Positions 25,967-33,545 of a stretch of DNA of 64,000 nucleotides are shown here, piece after piece. Positions within the stretch are counted from its first letter, which is position 1; each line of letters starts with the position of its first letter. The stretch spans positions 434,001 through 498,000 of the forward strand of contig NZ_MUHR01000001.1 of the NCBI RefSeq assembly GCF_002105285.1, written 5' to 3'. The notes below the pieces were generated by a model. It was not told the DNA's origin. It saw only the letters and a list, made by a program, of their open reading frames with translations, and ran no database searches. Origin of the DNA: Planktotalea arctica. GTDB lineage: Bacteria > Pseudomonadota > Alphaproteobacteria > Rhodobacterales > Rhodobacteraceae. Position numbers and translations under genes: made by a program.

Positions 25967-26962
25967 TTAGAAGCTCAGCGCGGGGCAGCTGTCGTCGGAC
26001 ATGTAGTCATGGACTGTCAACGCGCCGGACGCGATATTGGCAGACGCCTCATCGACCGCCGCTTGCATGTCGGCAGATACGAGCGCTGCGTTATGCTCGT
26101 CCATCGCGTAGCCAACGCCGCCGTTGGCGATACCCATCACGTTAAAGCCGGTTTCCATGTCGACGCCGTCCGTCATCGCTTGATAAACCGCATTATCGAC
26201 GCGCTTCATCATGGATGTCAGGACCTGGCCGGAGTGCAGGTAGTTTTGGTTGCTGTCCACGCCGATGGACAAAACGCCCTCGTCCGCTGCGGTTTGCAGA
26301 ACGCCAACGCCCGTGCCGCCAGCGGCTGCATAGACGACGTCCGCGCCTTGGCTGATCTGTGCCTTGGTCAACTCGGAGCCTTTGACCGGGTCATTCCAGG
26401 CCGCTGGTGTCGTGCCTGTCATGTTGGCGACAACCGTTGCGTCCGCGTTCACTGCCTTGACGCCCTGGGCGTAGCCACATGCAAACTTGCGGATGAGCGG
26501 AATGTCCATGCCGCCAATGAAACCGACTGTGCCAGACTTGGATGCCATCGCGGCCATCATGCCCACAAGGTAGGAACCCTCATGCTCGTTGAATACGACA
26601 GAGCGCACGTTTGGCTGATCGACGACCATGTCGATGATCGCGAATTTCGTGTCTGGATAATCGGGTGCAACTTCGGTCAGCACGTTGCCGAAGGCAAAAC
26701 CCGTCATGACGATCGGGTTTGCACCGGCTTCGGCGAAGCGGCGCAGAGCCTGCTCACGCTGGGCTTCGGACTGAAGCTCGATCTCGCGGAAGGTGCCGCC
26801 TGTTTCTTCGGCCCAGCGCGTCGCGCCAGCGAAGGCGGATTCGTTGAATGATTTGTCGAATTTGCCGCCCAAATCGAAGATCATGGCAGGCTCGGCAACC
26901 AAGGCACCGGCGCTTAGCGCAACAGCAGCCGCGCCACCGAGGAATTTTTGCATTACAGACAT
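25967..26962 (-). CDS. BMP family ABC transporter substrate-binding protein
   Basis: This 331-residue protein has a signal peptide (M-S-V-M-Q-K-F-L-G-G then a hydrophobic stretch, cleavage near V-A-E-P-A). It has no lipobox, so it should be free in the periplasm. Mature landmarks are I-F-D-L-G-G-K-F-D-K-S-F-N-E, the BMP/PnrA nucleoside-binding start, and V-G-F-I-G-G-M-D-I-P in the centre. By family it binds purine nucleosides or related ligands. It is the promoter-proximal gene of the importer operon. Confidence 0.92.
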   Translation of the reverse strand: MSVMQKFLGGAAAVALSAGALVAEPAMIFDLGGKFDKSFNESAFAGATRWAEETGGTFREIELQSEAQREQALRRFAEAGANPIVMTGFAFGNVLTEVAPDYPDTKFAIIDMVVDQPNVRSVVFNEHEGSYLVGMMAAMASKSGTVGFIGGMDIPLIRKFACGYAQGVKAVNADATVVANMTGTTPAAWNDPVKGSELTKAQISQGADVVYAAAGGTGVGVLQTAADEGVLSIGVDSNQNYLHSGQVLTSMMKRVDNAVYQAMTDGVDMETGFNVMGIANGGVGYAMDEHNAALVSADMQAAVDEASANIASGALTVHDYMSDDSCPALSF

Positions 26963-27053
26963 AAGTGTCTCCCAGTTTGTTTCGGATGATCGGTCCGTCT
27001 GGCGCTAAGACGCAGATTAAAACCGCGCGCGAGCATCCGCGCGTCCATGCGTG

Positions 27054-27082
27054 ATTAGGGCGCAGGGACGGGGCGGGGTCAA
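27054..27082 (-). promoter_or_regulatory. Predicted promoter for the BMP importer operon
   Basis: On the minus strand TTGACC (plus 27077-27082) and CCTAAT (plus 27054-27059) are 17 bp apart, about 90 nt before the ATG. The match was judged by eye. Confidence 0.45.
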
Positions 27083-27166
27083 CCGATTCTTGTCAAAATA
27101 CCTCTCCTGCACTTGTCGGCCTGTATTTACTTTGCGTCAGCGCTACAGTCGCGCAAGTATTTGGGA

Positions 27167-27571
27167 TCAGAGGTCTTTTGATAGAAGAAGTGCATCTTCG
27201 CGCGTGCCATTTGCATATCTATAGTAGCCTTTGCGCTGTCCGTCCAAAATCCAACCTGCGGATGTGTAAAGCGCGATTGCAGAGGCGTTGCCCTGCGCGA
27301 CTTCAAGGAATGCGCGGGTGCAGTTGAGGGCTTTGGCCTGTGCCTCGAAGGCGCTCAGAATATGCTGGCCATGGCCCTGCTTTTGGTAAACTGGATCGGT
27401 CGCGATTTGCAGCAGCTCCACCTCTTCCAGAACGGCGCGGCCGATCGCAAAGGCACGGTGCGTATGCACGTAGAGCGCGCCGGTTTGCGCCAGTTGAGAG
27501 GCAAAACTCCGGGCGTTCCAAGGGGATGCGCTTGCGCGTGCATGAAGCGCTGCGAGGTCTTCGGGCGTCAT
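27167..27571 (-). CDS. rimI: RimI-type ribosomal protein N-acetyltransferase
   Basis: This 134-residue GNAT enzyme has the acyl-CoA motif Q-K-Q-G-H-G-Q-H-I-L near residue 64. It also has the RimI-like end E-V-A-Q-G-N-A-S-A-I-A-L-Y followed by G-W. RimI acetylates the N-terminus of S18, though related enzymes act on other proteins. It is encoded directly after tsaB with a 4-nt overlap, the usual partnership in many bacteria, which supports RimI over a generic GNAT. Confidence 0.85.
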   Translation of the reverse strand: MTPEDLAALHARASASPWNARSFASQLAQTGALYVHTHRAFAIGRAVLEEVELLQIATDPVYQKQGHGQHILSAFEAQAKALNCTRAFLEVAQGNASAIALYTSAGWILDGQRKGYYRYANGTREDALLLSKDL

Positions 27572-28158
27572 GGAACAATGAGCGGCGGCGCATCGCGGGG
27601 CGGGGCTGCATCAGCCGCCTTGATGTAGAGCGGCGCAGGGCGCGGTTGATCAACGCCAAAGCGTGCAGCTGCAATTTGGGCGATTGTGATAGCCGGGTTG
27701 AGGTCTTTGGTCTCAAAGACGAGAGGGCGGCTTAGCGTGTCAGCTTCATCGCGGGTCAGCATTTTCGCCTCTGCACCGTGCTTTTGCACATAGAATTTGC
27801 CCTGCGGAGCAGGCACGCATGGATAGCCTTGTCCGGGTGTCGTGGCTGCGATGATATCAAACCTGTTCACGCCTATCGCAGGGATACCAAGCCCCAAGGC
27901 CAAGCCGCGCGCAGCGCTGACGGAAATCCGGATGCCTGTGAAATTACCTGGCCCGATGCCTACGCCGATTGCGCTGAGACCACCCCAAGCGGTGCTTTGC
28001 TCTTGCAGTATGTCTTCGAGCAAAACCATGATCCGCTCTGCTTGACCGCGTGCCATTTCCTCGCGCCGCTCAGCGATGATGGTGCTGCCGCACAGCAAAG
28101 CGGCCGCACAATGTGCGGCCGATGTATCAAATGCCAGAACGATTGGGTCAGACTGCAA
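27568..28158 (-). CDS. tsaB: tRNA threonylcarbamoyladenosine biosynthesis protein TsaB
   Basis: This 196-residue ASKHA-fold protein starts L-A-F-D-T-S-A-A-H-C, the TsaB nucleotide-fold start. It continues with I-G-V-G-I-G-P-G-N-F-T-G-I-R, a strong family signature. TsaB works with TsaD and TsaE to put the threonylcarbamoyl group on A37 of ANN-reading tRNAs. The threonylcarbamoyl-AMP synthase of the same pathway (Sua5/TsaC) is at the right edge of this window. It overlaps nfu by 11 nt and rimI by 4 nt. Confidence 0.94.
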   Translation of the reverse strand: MQSDPIVLAFDTSAAHCAAALLCGSTIIAERREEMARGQAERIMVLLEDILQEQSTAWGGLSAIGVGIGPGNFTGIRISVSAARGLALGLGIPAIGVNRFDIIAATTPGQGYPCVPAPQGKFYVQKHGAEAKMLTRDEADTLSRPLVFETKDLNPAITIAQIAAARFGVDQPRPAPLYIKAADAAPPRDAPPLIVP

Positions 28159-28714
28159 CGGGGCGCACTTCGGTGACTTCGGGAATGTAGTGGCGCAGCA
28201 GGTTCTCGATACCCATCTTCAGCGTCAAAGTGGACGAAGGACAACCAGCGCATGCACCTTGCATGTGCAGGTAAACGACGCCGCGATCAAAACCGTGGAA
28301 GGTGATATCGCCGCCGTCTTGCGCAACGGCAGGACGCACACGGCTGTCGAGCAATTCTTTGATCTGCCCGACGATTTCACCATGCTCGCCCGTGTGCTCC
28401 GCATGGCCCGAATTGGGCTGGGCCGCGTCACCTGCCATGATGGGAGAGCCGGATTGGAAATGCTCCATGATCGCGCCAAGGATCGCAGGTTTGATGTGAT
28501 CCCATTCGACTGCGTCATCCTTGGTCACTGTGATGAAATCCGTGCCGAAGAAGACGCCCGTGGTGCCATCGACGCCAAAAATGCGCGCGGCGAGGGGGGA
28601 AACTTCCGCGCCTACGGAATTCGGGAAATCAGCTGTGCCCATTTCAAGCACGGTCTGGCCGGGCAGGAATTTCAGGGTCGCAGGGTTTGGCGTGGATTCG
28701 GTTTGAATAAACAT
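28148..28714 (-). CDS. NfuA-like Fe-S cluster carrier
   Basis: This 188-residue protein is from ATG 28714, with GGAGAGACACATC just upstream; the open frame extends 23 codons further 5'. The N-terminal Nfu_N domain begins M-F-I-Q-T-E-S-T-P-N-P-A-T-L-K-F. The C-terminal NifU-like domain carries G-A-C-A-G-C-P-S-S, the CxxC that holds a [4Fe-4S] cluster between two subunits. It delivers clusters to apoproteins. The spacer between domains is His/Gly-rich. It heads the nfu-tsaB-rimI run. Confidence 0.92.
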   Translation of the reverse strand: MFIQTESTPNPATLKFLPGQTVLEMGTADFPNSVGAEVSPLAARIFGVDGTTGVFFGTDFITVTKDDAVEWDHIKPAILGAIMEHFQSGSPIMAGDAAQPNSGHAEHTGEHGEIVGQIKELLDSRVRPAVAQDGGDITFHGFDRGVVYLHMQGACAGCPSSTLTLKMGIENLLRHYIPEVTEVRPVAV

Positions 28715-28854
28715 GATGTGTCTCTCCAGCAGGGTGAGATTGATATGTGTGGCGCGCGTCGTTTTGTCAATATTTAGAAGCATTCTAAACTAGGTGGCAA
28801 GTCGCAGCAAGTCCCAACGATTGCTGCGAATGCGCCGATGTACTGCGTTATGCC

Positions 28855-29310
28855 TTAAGTGATCGCCTCGAGGCGTTCTTTGGACAACTCGCCCGGAACG
28901 ATGGTGATCGGAATATCAAGGCTGCCCGAACTGCGCGTGAGCTGTGTGACCAGCGGACCAGGGCCTTTCTTGTCCGAGCTGGCACCAAGAACCAGCACAC
29001 CGACTTCGTCGTCATCATTGCACTGGGCAAGAATTTGCTCGACCGGATCGCCTTCGCGGATCACAAGTTCCGGGTCCACTCCTTGCTTGTCGCGCATCCA
29101 TTTGGCGAATACCTCGAAATGGGCATGAATCCTCTCGCGCGCCTCTTCGCGCATGATATCGCCGACGCCGATCCAGTGGTTGAATTCATCCGGAGGAATC
29201 ACAGAAAGAATTTCCACGCCGCCGCCCGTGTTCGCAGCGCGCATCGCGGCGAACCGCATCGCGTTCAGGCATTCGCGGCTATCGTCCAACACAACCAGAA
29301 ATTTCCGCAT
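28855..29310 (-). CDS. Universal stress protein (UspA family)
   Basis: This is 151 residues from ATG 29310, with AAGGAG upstream; the frame opens 13 codons earlier. It begins M-R-K-F-L-V-V-L-D-D-S. It ends with the ATP-binding-type motif V-L-G-A-S-S-D-K-K-G-P-G-P-L-V-T near residues 115-130, close to the G-2x-G-9x-G(S/T) pattern of ATP-binding Usp proteins. It is a single domain. Induction conditions cannot be read from the sequence. Confidence 0.88.
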   Translation of the reverse strand: MRKFLVVLDDSRECLNAMRFAAMRAANTGGGVEILSVIPPDEFNHWIGVGDIMREEARERIHAHFEVFAKWMRDKQGVDPELVIREGDPVEQILAQCNDDDEVGVLVLGASSDKKGPGPLVTQLTRSSGSLDIPITIVPGELSKERLEAIT

Positions 29311-29420
29311 ATCTTCGCTCCTTGCAGGCCACTTTCGAGCATGGCGCAACGCACAGGTCGGCGCAACGGTTTTCGCGGTTTCAAAATGTGCCTGCTGCGC
29401 AGGCGCAGGTTTGTTTGATT

Positions 29421-29480
29421 TTGGGGCTCTGCCCCGTCGATCGAAGATCGATTCCCCGCGATATTTTTGGAAAGAGAAAG
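29421..29480 (+). repeat. Intergenic hairpin repeat, copy 2
   Basis: GGGGCTCTGCCCC is followed by a second hairpin TCGATCGAAGATCGA, then CCCCGCGATATTTTTGG and AAAGAGAAAGA. It ends 2 nt before the stop of the aminotransferase gene. The elements follow the same order as the copies at 9201 and 33484. Confidence 0.6.
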
Positions 29481-29481
29481 A

Positions 29482-30348
29482 TCAAAGTGGTTGCGACGCA
29501 GCCCAATCCCAATACATCTCGCGCACGCGGCGAGTGACGGGGCCGATTTGGTATTGGCGTTCGTCAAAGGCGGTGACGGGGGTTACTTTGCTCATGTTGC
29601 CAGAAAGAAAAACTTCGTCCGCATTTTTGAAATCATCGAAACTCAGCACGGTTTCATGCACTTTTGTGCCATCCAGCGCGAGGTTGGACATGTGGCGCGC
29701 GCGGGTGATGCCCGCCAAGAACGTTCCGTTGGGGATGGGCGTGAACACCTCACCGTCCTTGACCATGAATACGTTGGCGGAGGCGGTTTCGGCGACGTTG
29801 CCCATGGCATCCGCCACCAGCGCATTGCCGAAGCCTTTGCGGCGCGCCTCGGCCAACATGCGTGCGTTGTTCGGATAGAGGCAACCGGCTTTGGCATTGA
29901 CGACGTTGTCCTCCATCACGGGGCGGCGAAAGCGGGTGGTGGTCAATGTCGTCGCAGCCTCGGGAGGGGCCATCGGGATGAGCTCGAGCGAGATCGCGAA
30001 GCCTGTGGCGCCGGGGCGTGGAACGATGCCCATCTCATCGCCCTCGAGCGCCCAGTACATAGGGCGGATATAGACCGCATCGCCGGGGCCGTAGGATTTA
30101 AGACCTTCGCGCACGATATCGAGCATGTCGCTCGTGGCGACGTTGGGGGTGATCATCAGCGCTTCGGCAGAGCGGTTGACGCGGGCGAGGTGGCGCTCAA
30201 GATCAGGTGCCTTGCCGTTCACGAAACGCGCGCCGTCGAACACCGTGGTGCCGAGCCATGCGCCATGATCGGCCGCTTTCATGACGCTGATGTCCGCATC
30301 ATGCCAGCGTCCTTCGAAGTAGGTTTTGATGTTCGTTCCGGTCGCCAT
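29482..30348 (-). CDS. Branched-chain-type class IV aminotransferase
   Basis: This 288-residue PLP enzyme is from ATG 30348, directly behind GGGGGGACGATT; the frame opens nine codons upstream. Fold-type IV features are Y-I-R-P-M-Y-W, the K of V-V-N-A-K-A-G-C (likely Schiff-base lysine), and A-E-T-A-S-A-N-V-F-M. It most likely transaminates branched-chain amino acids (IlvE-like). D-amino-acid aminotransferase or 4-amino-4-deoxychorismate lyase are close relatives and cannot be excluded by eye. Confidence 0.87.
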   Translation of the reverse strand: MATGTNIKTYFEGRWHDADISVMKAADHGAWLGTTVFDGARFVNGKAPDLERHLARVNRSAEALMITPNVATSDMLDIVREGLKSYGPGDAVYIRPMYWALEGDEMGIVPRPGATGFAISLELIPMAPPEAATTLTTTRFRRPVMEDNVVNAKAGCLYPNNARMLAEARRKGFGNALVADAMGNVAETASANVFMVKDGEVFTPIPNGTFLAGITRARHMSNLALDGTKVHETVLSFDDFKNADEVFLSGNMSKVTPVTAFDERQYQIGPVTRRVREMYWDWAASQPL

Positions 30349-30443
30349 AATCGTCCCCCCGTTGGTTCGGGGCAATCTAGGAGGCTTGGCGGTGCAGGTC
30401 TAGTTGGATCATGTGTAATGCGCCTCGTGTTTAGGACCTGTGG

Positions 30444-31457
30444 CTAGAACGTCAGTGCGCCGAGCAGTTGCGCTTCGTGTTTGCGCAGGCACAGGCGGGC
30501 GGTGGCATCGAAGTCGCCGCGCGCGTGCCTTGCCAGTTCGGGAAAGAGCGAGAGCACCTCGCTGCGCGCGCGCAGGTCCAATGCGTCGAGCGCGGCGTCG
30601 CCGGGGAAGAAACTTTCGCTTGGGGCGCCGTTGGCGAAAACGATCTCGTGACGCTCGAAAAGCATGTGGATATAGGTGACCGCGCCGCCATAAACACGGG
30701 TTATCCCGGGGTTCGTACACAAATGTTTGGCGCTGACCAGCACCTCGTGCTCTGCGAAGAGAATATCTGCGGAGGCGGCTTCGACCAGCATGCGATGGTT
30801 CGGGGACACAAGCAGATCGCGGGTGTTGCCGAGCCTGTCCGCTGCGATGCGCACCGGGGCGAGTTTGCCGCGTGCAAGGACGGTTTTTGCGCCGATCCAG
30901 CGCAGGGGCTGATAGCCGTTGTCGCGGGTGGCGACGCGATCGCCGACGCGAAGGGTTTCTATCGCTCTAGGGCCCTTGTCGGTCAGGATATCGGTGCCGG
31001 CGGTGAAACAGACCACCAAGCTCGAGTAGTCGATCTGGCCGCGATAATTGCCCGAGGACAAGGTGATCGAATCGCCCGGCGAAACGGGAATGTCGAAAGC
31101 GTTGTAATAGTCGCCATCTTGCCCGCCGCGCGCGGCAGGATCGGTGCCGGTATAGATGCGGATGAGGTAGGCATTGCCGGTTTCGCCCGTGGTATTGTTC
31201 GTTACCGTGTAGCGATAGACGGATTGCACCACTTGCCCCGCGCCGTAGGATCCATCGAAGGGCGTGGCCAGGGTTTGCTGGCTAAAATCGACGGTTTGGC
31301 CGCCACCCCCGCTTTCATCATCGAAAACGCCGTCATCATCGAGAACTTGCATGGTCGAGGGCGTGCCACTAGCGGTAAACGTACCTGTAGAAATAGAGCC
31401 AGATGAGCGACCAAGGTCGGTGTTCGAATAGGCCATTAAGGAATAAACAGGCATCAC
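30444..31457 (-). CDS. Hint-domain protein
   Basis: This protein is about 337 residues; the second Met is a possible start. The first 145 residues are Gly/Ser/Asp-rich and form an unassigned domain without a signal peptide. The Hint (hedgehog/intein) module begins at C150: V-C-F-T-A-G-T-D-I-L-T, then L-R-V-G-D-R-V-A-T and S-P-N-H-R-M-L-V. No C-terminal HN-C junction is visible, so intein-type splicing is unlikely. Such Hint_2 proteins are common in Rhodobacterales and may be secreted by type I systems. Self-cleavage at G/V-C150 is possible by family but unproven. Confidence 0.85.
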   Translation of the reverse strand: MMPVYSLMAYSNTDLGRSSGSISTGTFTASGTPSTMQVLDDDGVFDDESGGGGQTVDFSQQTLATPFDGSYGAGQVVQSVYRYTVTNNTTGETGNAYLIRIYTGTDPAARGGQDGDYYNAFDIPVSPGDSITLSSGNYRGQIDYSSLVVCFTAGTDILTDKGPRAIETLRVGDRVATRDNGYQPLRWIGAKTVLARGKLAPVRIAADRLGNTRDLLVSPNHRMLVEAASADILFAEHEVLVSAKHLCTNPGITRVYGGAVTYIHMLFERHEIVFANGAPSESFFPGDAALDALDLRARSEVLSLFPELARHARGDFDATARLCLRKHEAQLLGALTF

Positions 31458-31617
31458 TTACACTCCGAAAGCGGATGCGCTGAAATATGCGCAAAGCTCT
31501 GAAAACCGAGTTAACGCTGACAGGAGTATCGTAAAAATTTGGCGCAACTTTGTCGAATTTTGCGCGAAGGCGTGACAGCTTGTGGATGATTGGTTGGCGA
31601 TAGCCACCTGAGGCGCG

Positions 31618-31650
31618 AAAAAAAAGGGCGCACCCGAAGATACGCCCTTT
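31618..31650 (-). terminator. Terminator after trpS
   Basis: On the minus strand AAAGGGCG-TATC pairs with GGTG-CGCCCTTT around a C(TTCG)G tetraloop, followed by T8. It lies 25 nt after the trpS stop. Confidence 0.93.
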
Positions 31651-31674
31651 GAATTTAGTGAACCCGGTGCCCGA

Positions 31675-32694
31675 TCAGGAGCGGATCATGCCGACGATAT
31701 CATAGGTTTTTTCCAGAATCGGATTGGCGATTTTACGCGCGCGCGCAGAGCCTTGCCCGAGAATGCGATCGATTTCCGCAGGATCGCCCATGAGGCGGGC
31801 CATTTCTGCGCTGATCGGCGAGAGCTTTTCGACCGCAAGATCGACGAGCATCGGCTTGAACTCGGAGAACTGCTTGCCGCCTACATCGGCCAGAACCGCA
31901 TCGGCGGATTGATCGCTGAGGGCCGCGAAGATGTTCACGAGATTGCGCGCTTCTGGACGATCCTCAAGGCCTTTGGCCTCGGAGGGCAAGGCATCCGGAT
32001 CCGTCTTGGCTTTGCGAATTTTCTTGGCGATCGTATCCGCGTCATCGGTCATATTAATGCGCGCGGCATCGGAGGGATCGGATTTGGACATCTTTTTGGT
32101 GCCATCGCGCAAGGACATCACACGCGTCGCTGCGCCCTCGATCACAGGTTCGGTCATTGGAAAGAAATCCACGCCAAAATCATGATTGAATTTAGCCGCG
32201 ACATCGCGGGTCAGCTCTAGATGTTGCTTTTGATCTTCACCTACAGGCACGTGCGTCGAGTGGTAGATCAAGATATCAGCGGCCATGAGCGCAGGATAAC
32301 CGAACAAACCAAGCGAGGCGTTTTCGGCGTTCTTGCCGGCCTTGTCCTTGAACTGGGTCATCCGCTTCATCCAGCCCATACGGGCGACGCAGCTGAAGAG
32401 CCAACCAAGCTCGGCATGGGCCGAGACCTGGGATTGATTGAACAAGATGGATTTCGCAGGATCGAGGCCAGCTGCGATGTAGCCAGCGGCCAATTCGCGC
32501 GTGTTGTGGCGCAAGTCTGCAGGGTCTTGCCAGACGGTAATGGCGTGCAGGTCGACCATGCAATAAAGCGTTTCAATGCCGCTTTCCTGCATATCGACGA
32601 AACGCTTGATCGCGCCGAGATAGTTGCCAAGGGTCAGGCCGCCCGAAGGCTGGATGCCTGAAAAGACACGGGGTGTGTGGACCACCTCTGTCAT
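31675..32694 (-). CDS. trpS: Tryptophanyl-tRNA synthetase
   Basis: This 339-residue class I synthetase charges tRNA-Trp. The N-terminal [16 protein letters not shown] contains the HIGH-equivalent (T-L-G-N). K-K-M-S-K-S in the middle is the KMSKS loop. Length is normal. It is transcribed alone, ending in a UUCG-capped terminator. The upstream region is shared with the divergent rhomboid-fold gene, 81 nt away. Confidence 0.96.
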   Translation of the reverse strand: MTEVVHTPRVFSGIQPSGGLTLGNYLGAIKRFVDMQESGIETLYCMVDLHAITVWQDPADLRHNTRELAAGYIAAGLDPAKSILFNQSQVSAHAELGWLFSCVARMGWMKRMTQFKDKAGKNAENASLGLFGYPALMAADILIYHSTHVPVGEDQKQHLELTRDVAAKFNHDFGVDFFPMTEPVIEGAATRVMSLRDGTKKMSKSDPSDAARINMTDDADTIAKKIRKAKTDPDALPSEAKGLEDRPEARNLVNIFAALSDQSADAVLADVGGKQFSEFKPMLVDLAVEKLSPISAEMARLMGDPAEIDRILGQGSARARKIANPILEKTYDIVGMIRS

Positions 32695-32775
32695 GGGAAA
32701 TCTCCATCTGGATTGTTGAGTCCGGCTGATCTACCCATGGGTGTCCGTATCGTCAAGCAAAGCAGGCCAAACACA

Positions 32776-33477
32776 ATGTCACAAGATCCAGACCGCACGC
32801 CCGAAACGATCAGCCCTGTCAATCCGTTGCCCCCTGTCGTGGTGGCGATGTTCCTGATGGTGATCGGGATCGAGGCGACAGTATCTTTGGCAGCGCGAGG
32901 GATCATCGGGGGGCCTGCGGGGATCGGATGGCGCTTGGAAGCGGTGCAGAGTTATGCATTTTCGGGGCTGATTTTCGATTGGATGTGGGACAACGGGCAA
33001 TGGCCCGCAGAGCATTTGATCCGCTTCGTGAGTTATCTTTTTGTGCACACAAGTTTCACTCATGCGCTGTTCGTCTGCGTGATGCTTCTGGCGCTGGGCA
33101 AGATGGTGGGAGAGGTCTTTACGGGTCTTGCGACCCTCAGCGTTTTCGTGCTGTCCGGGGCGATCGGTGCCTTGGCCTATGCGGTGCTGCTGGATGATCA
33201 AGCCCCGTTGGTGGGGGGATTTCCAGGCGTTTACGGGCTTATCGGGGCGTTTACCTATCTATTATGGCTCAAGCTTGGGGAGCTTGGGGCGCAGCAGGTG
33301 AGGGCGTTTACGCTGATCGGATTCCTGATGGGGATACAGTTGGTGTTCGGGCTGATCTTTGGTGTGCAGAGTGATTGGGTCGCGGATGTGGTCGGGTTTG
33401 CAACAGGGTTCTGCATGTCTTTCATCGTGAGCCCCGGAGGATTTTCGCGGCTTCGGGAAAAGATGAAGCGTGACTGA
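32776..33477 (+). CDS. Rhomboid-fold membrane protein lacking catalytic residues
   Basis: This 233-residue protein has about six membrane helices and is from ATG 32776. The rhomboid pattern is clear: H91 and H96 in V-H-T-S-F-T-H-A-L-F, L-G-K-M-V-G-E at 107-113, G-F-P-G at 148-151 and D-x2-G-F-x2-G at 204-211. In active rhomboids the GxSG serine would be residue 150, but here it is Pro. The last-helix histidine would be residue 204, but here it is Asp. The oxyanion-side Asn would be residue 100, but here it is Val. It is thus predicted to be a non-proteolytic pseudo-rhomboid. Function is unknown. It is divergent from trpS. Confidence 0.82.
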   Translation: MSQDPDRTPETISPVNPLPPVVVAMFLMVIGIEATVSLAARGIIGGPAGIGWRLEAVQSYAFSGLIFDWMWDNGQWPAEHLIRFVSYLFVHTSFTHALFVCVMLLALGKMVGEVFTGLATLSVFVLSGAIGALAYAVLLDDQAPLVGGFPGVYGLIGAFTYLLWLKLGELGAQQVRAFTLIGFLMGIQLVFGLIFGVQSDWVADVVGFATGFCMSFIVSPGGFSRLREKMKRD

Positions 33478-33483
33478 AAAAAA

Positions 33484-33545
33484 GGGGGCCAGCCCCCGTC
33501 TGCATGTGCAGACTCCCCCGAAGTTTATTTTGGAAAATGAAGGGG
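33484..33545 (+). repeat. Intergenic hairpin repeat, copy 3
   Basis: GGGGGCCAGCCCCC is followed by hairpin GTCTGCATGTGCAGAC, then TCCCCCGAAGTTTATTTTGG and AAAATGAA. It fills the gap between the convergent ends of the rhomboid-fold gene and murJ. Confidence 0.6.

Noticed and set aside
26009-26851. 280-codon open frame opposite the BMP binding-protein gene
   Set aside because: It is an antisense shadow with low-complexity D/H/R-rich translation.
27083-27166. Possible fourth copy of the intergenic repeat
   Set aside because: Only a GAGAGGTATTTTG stretch on the minus strand resembles it. The GGGGC hairpin is missing.
29467-31406. Two open frames of more than 300 codons opposite the aminotransferase and Hint genes
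   Set aside because: Both are antisense to well-supported genes and have no ribosome sites or motifs.
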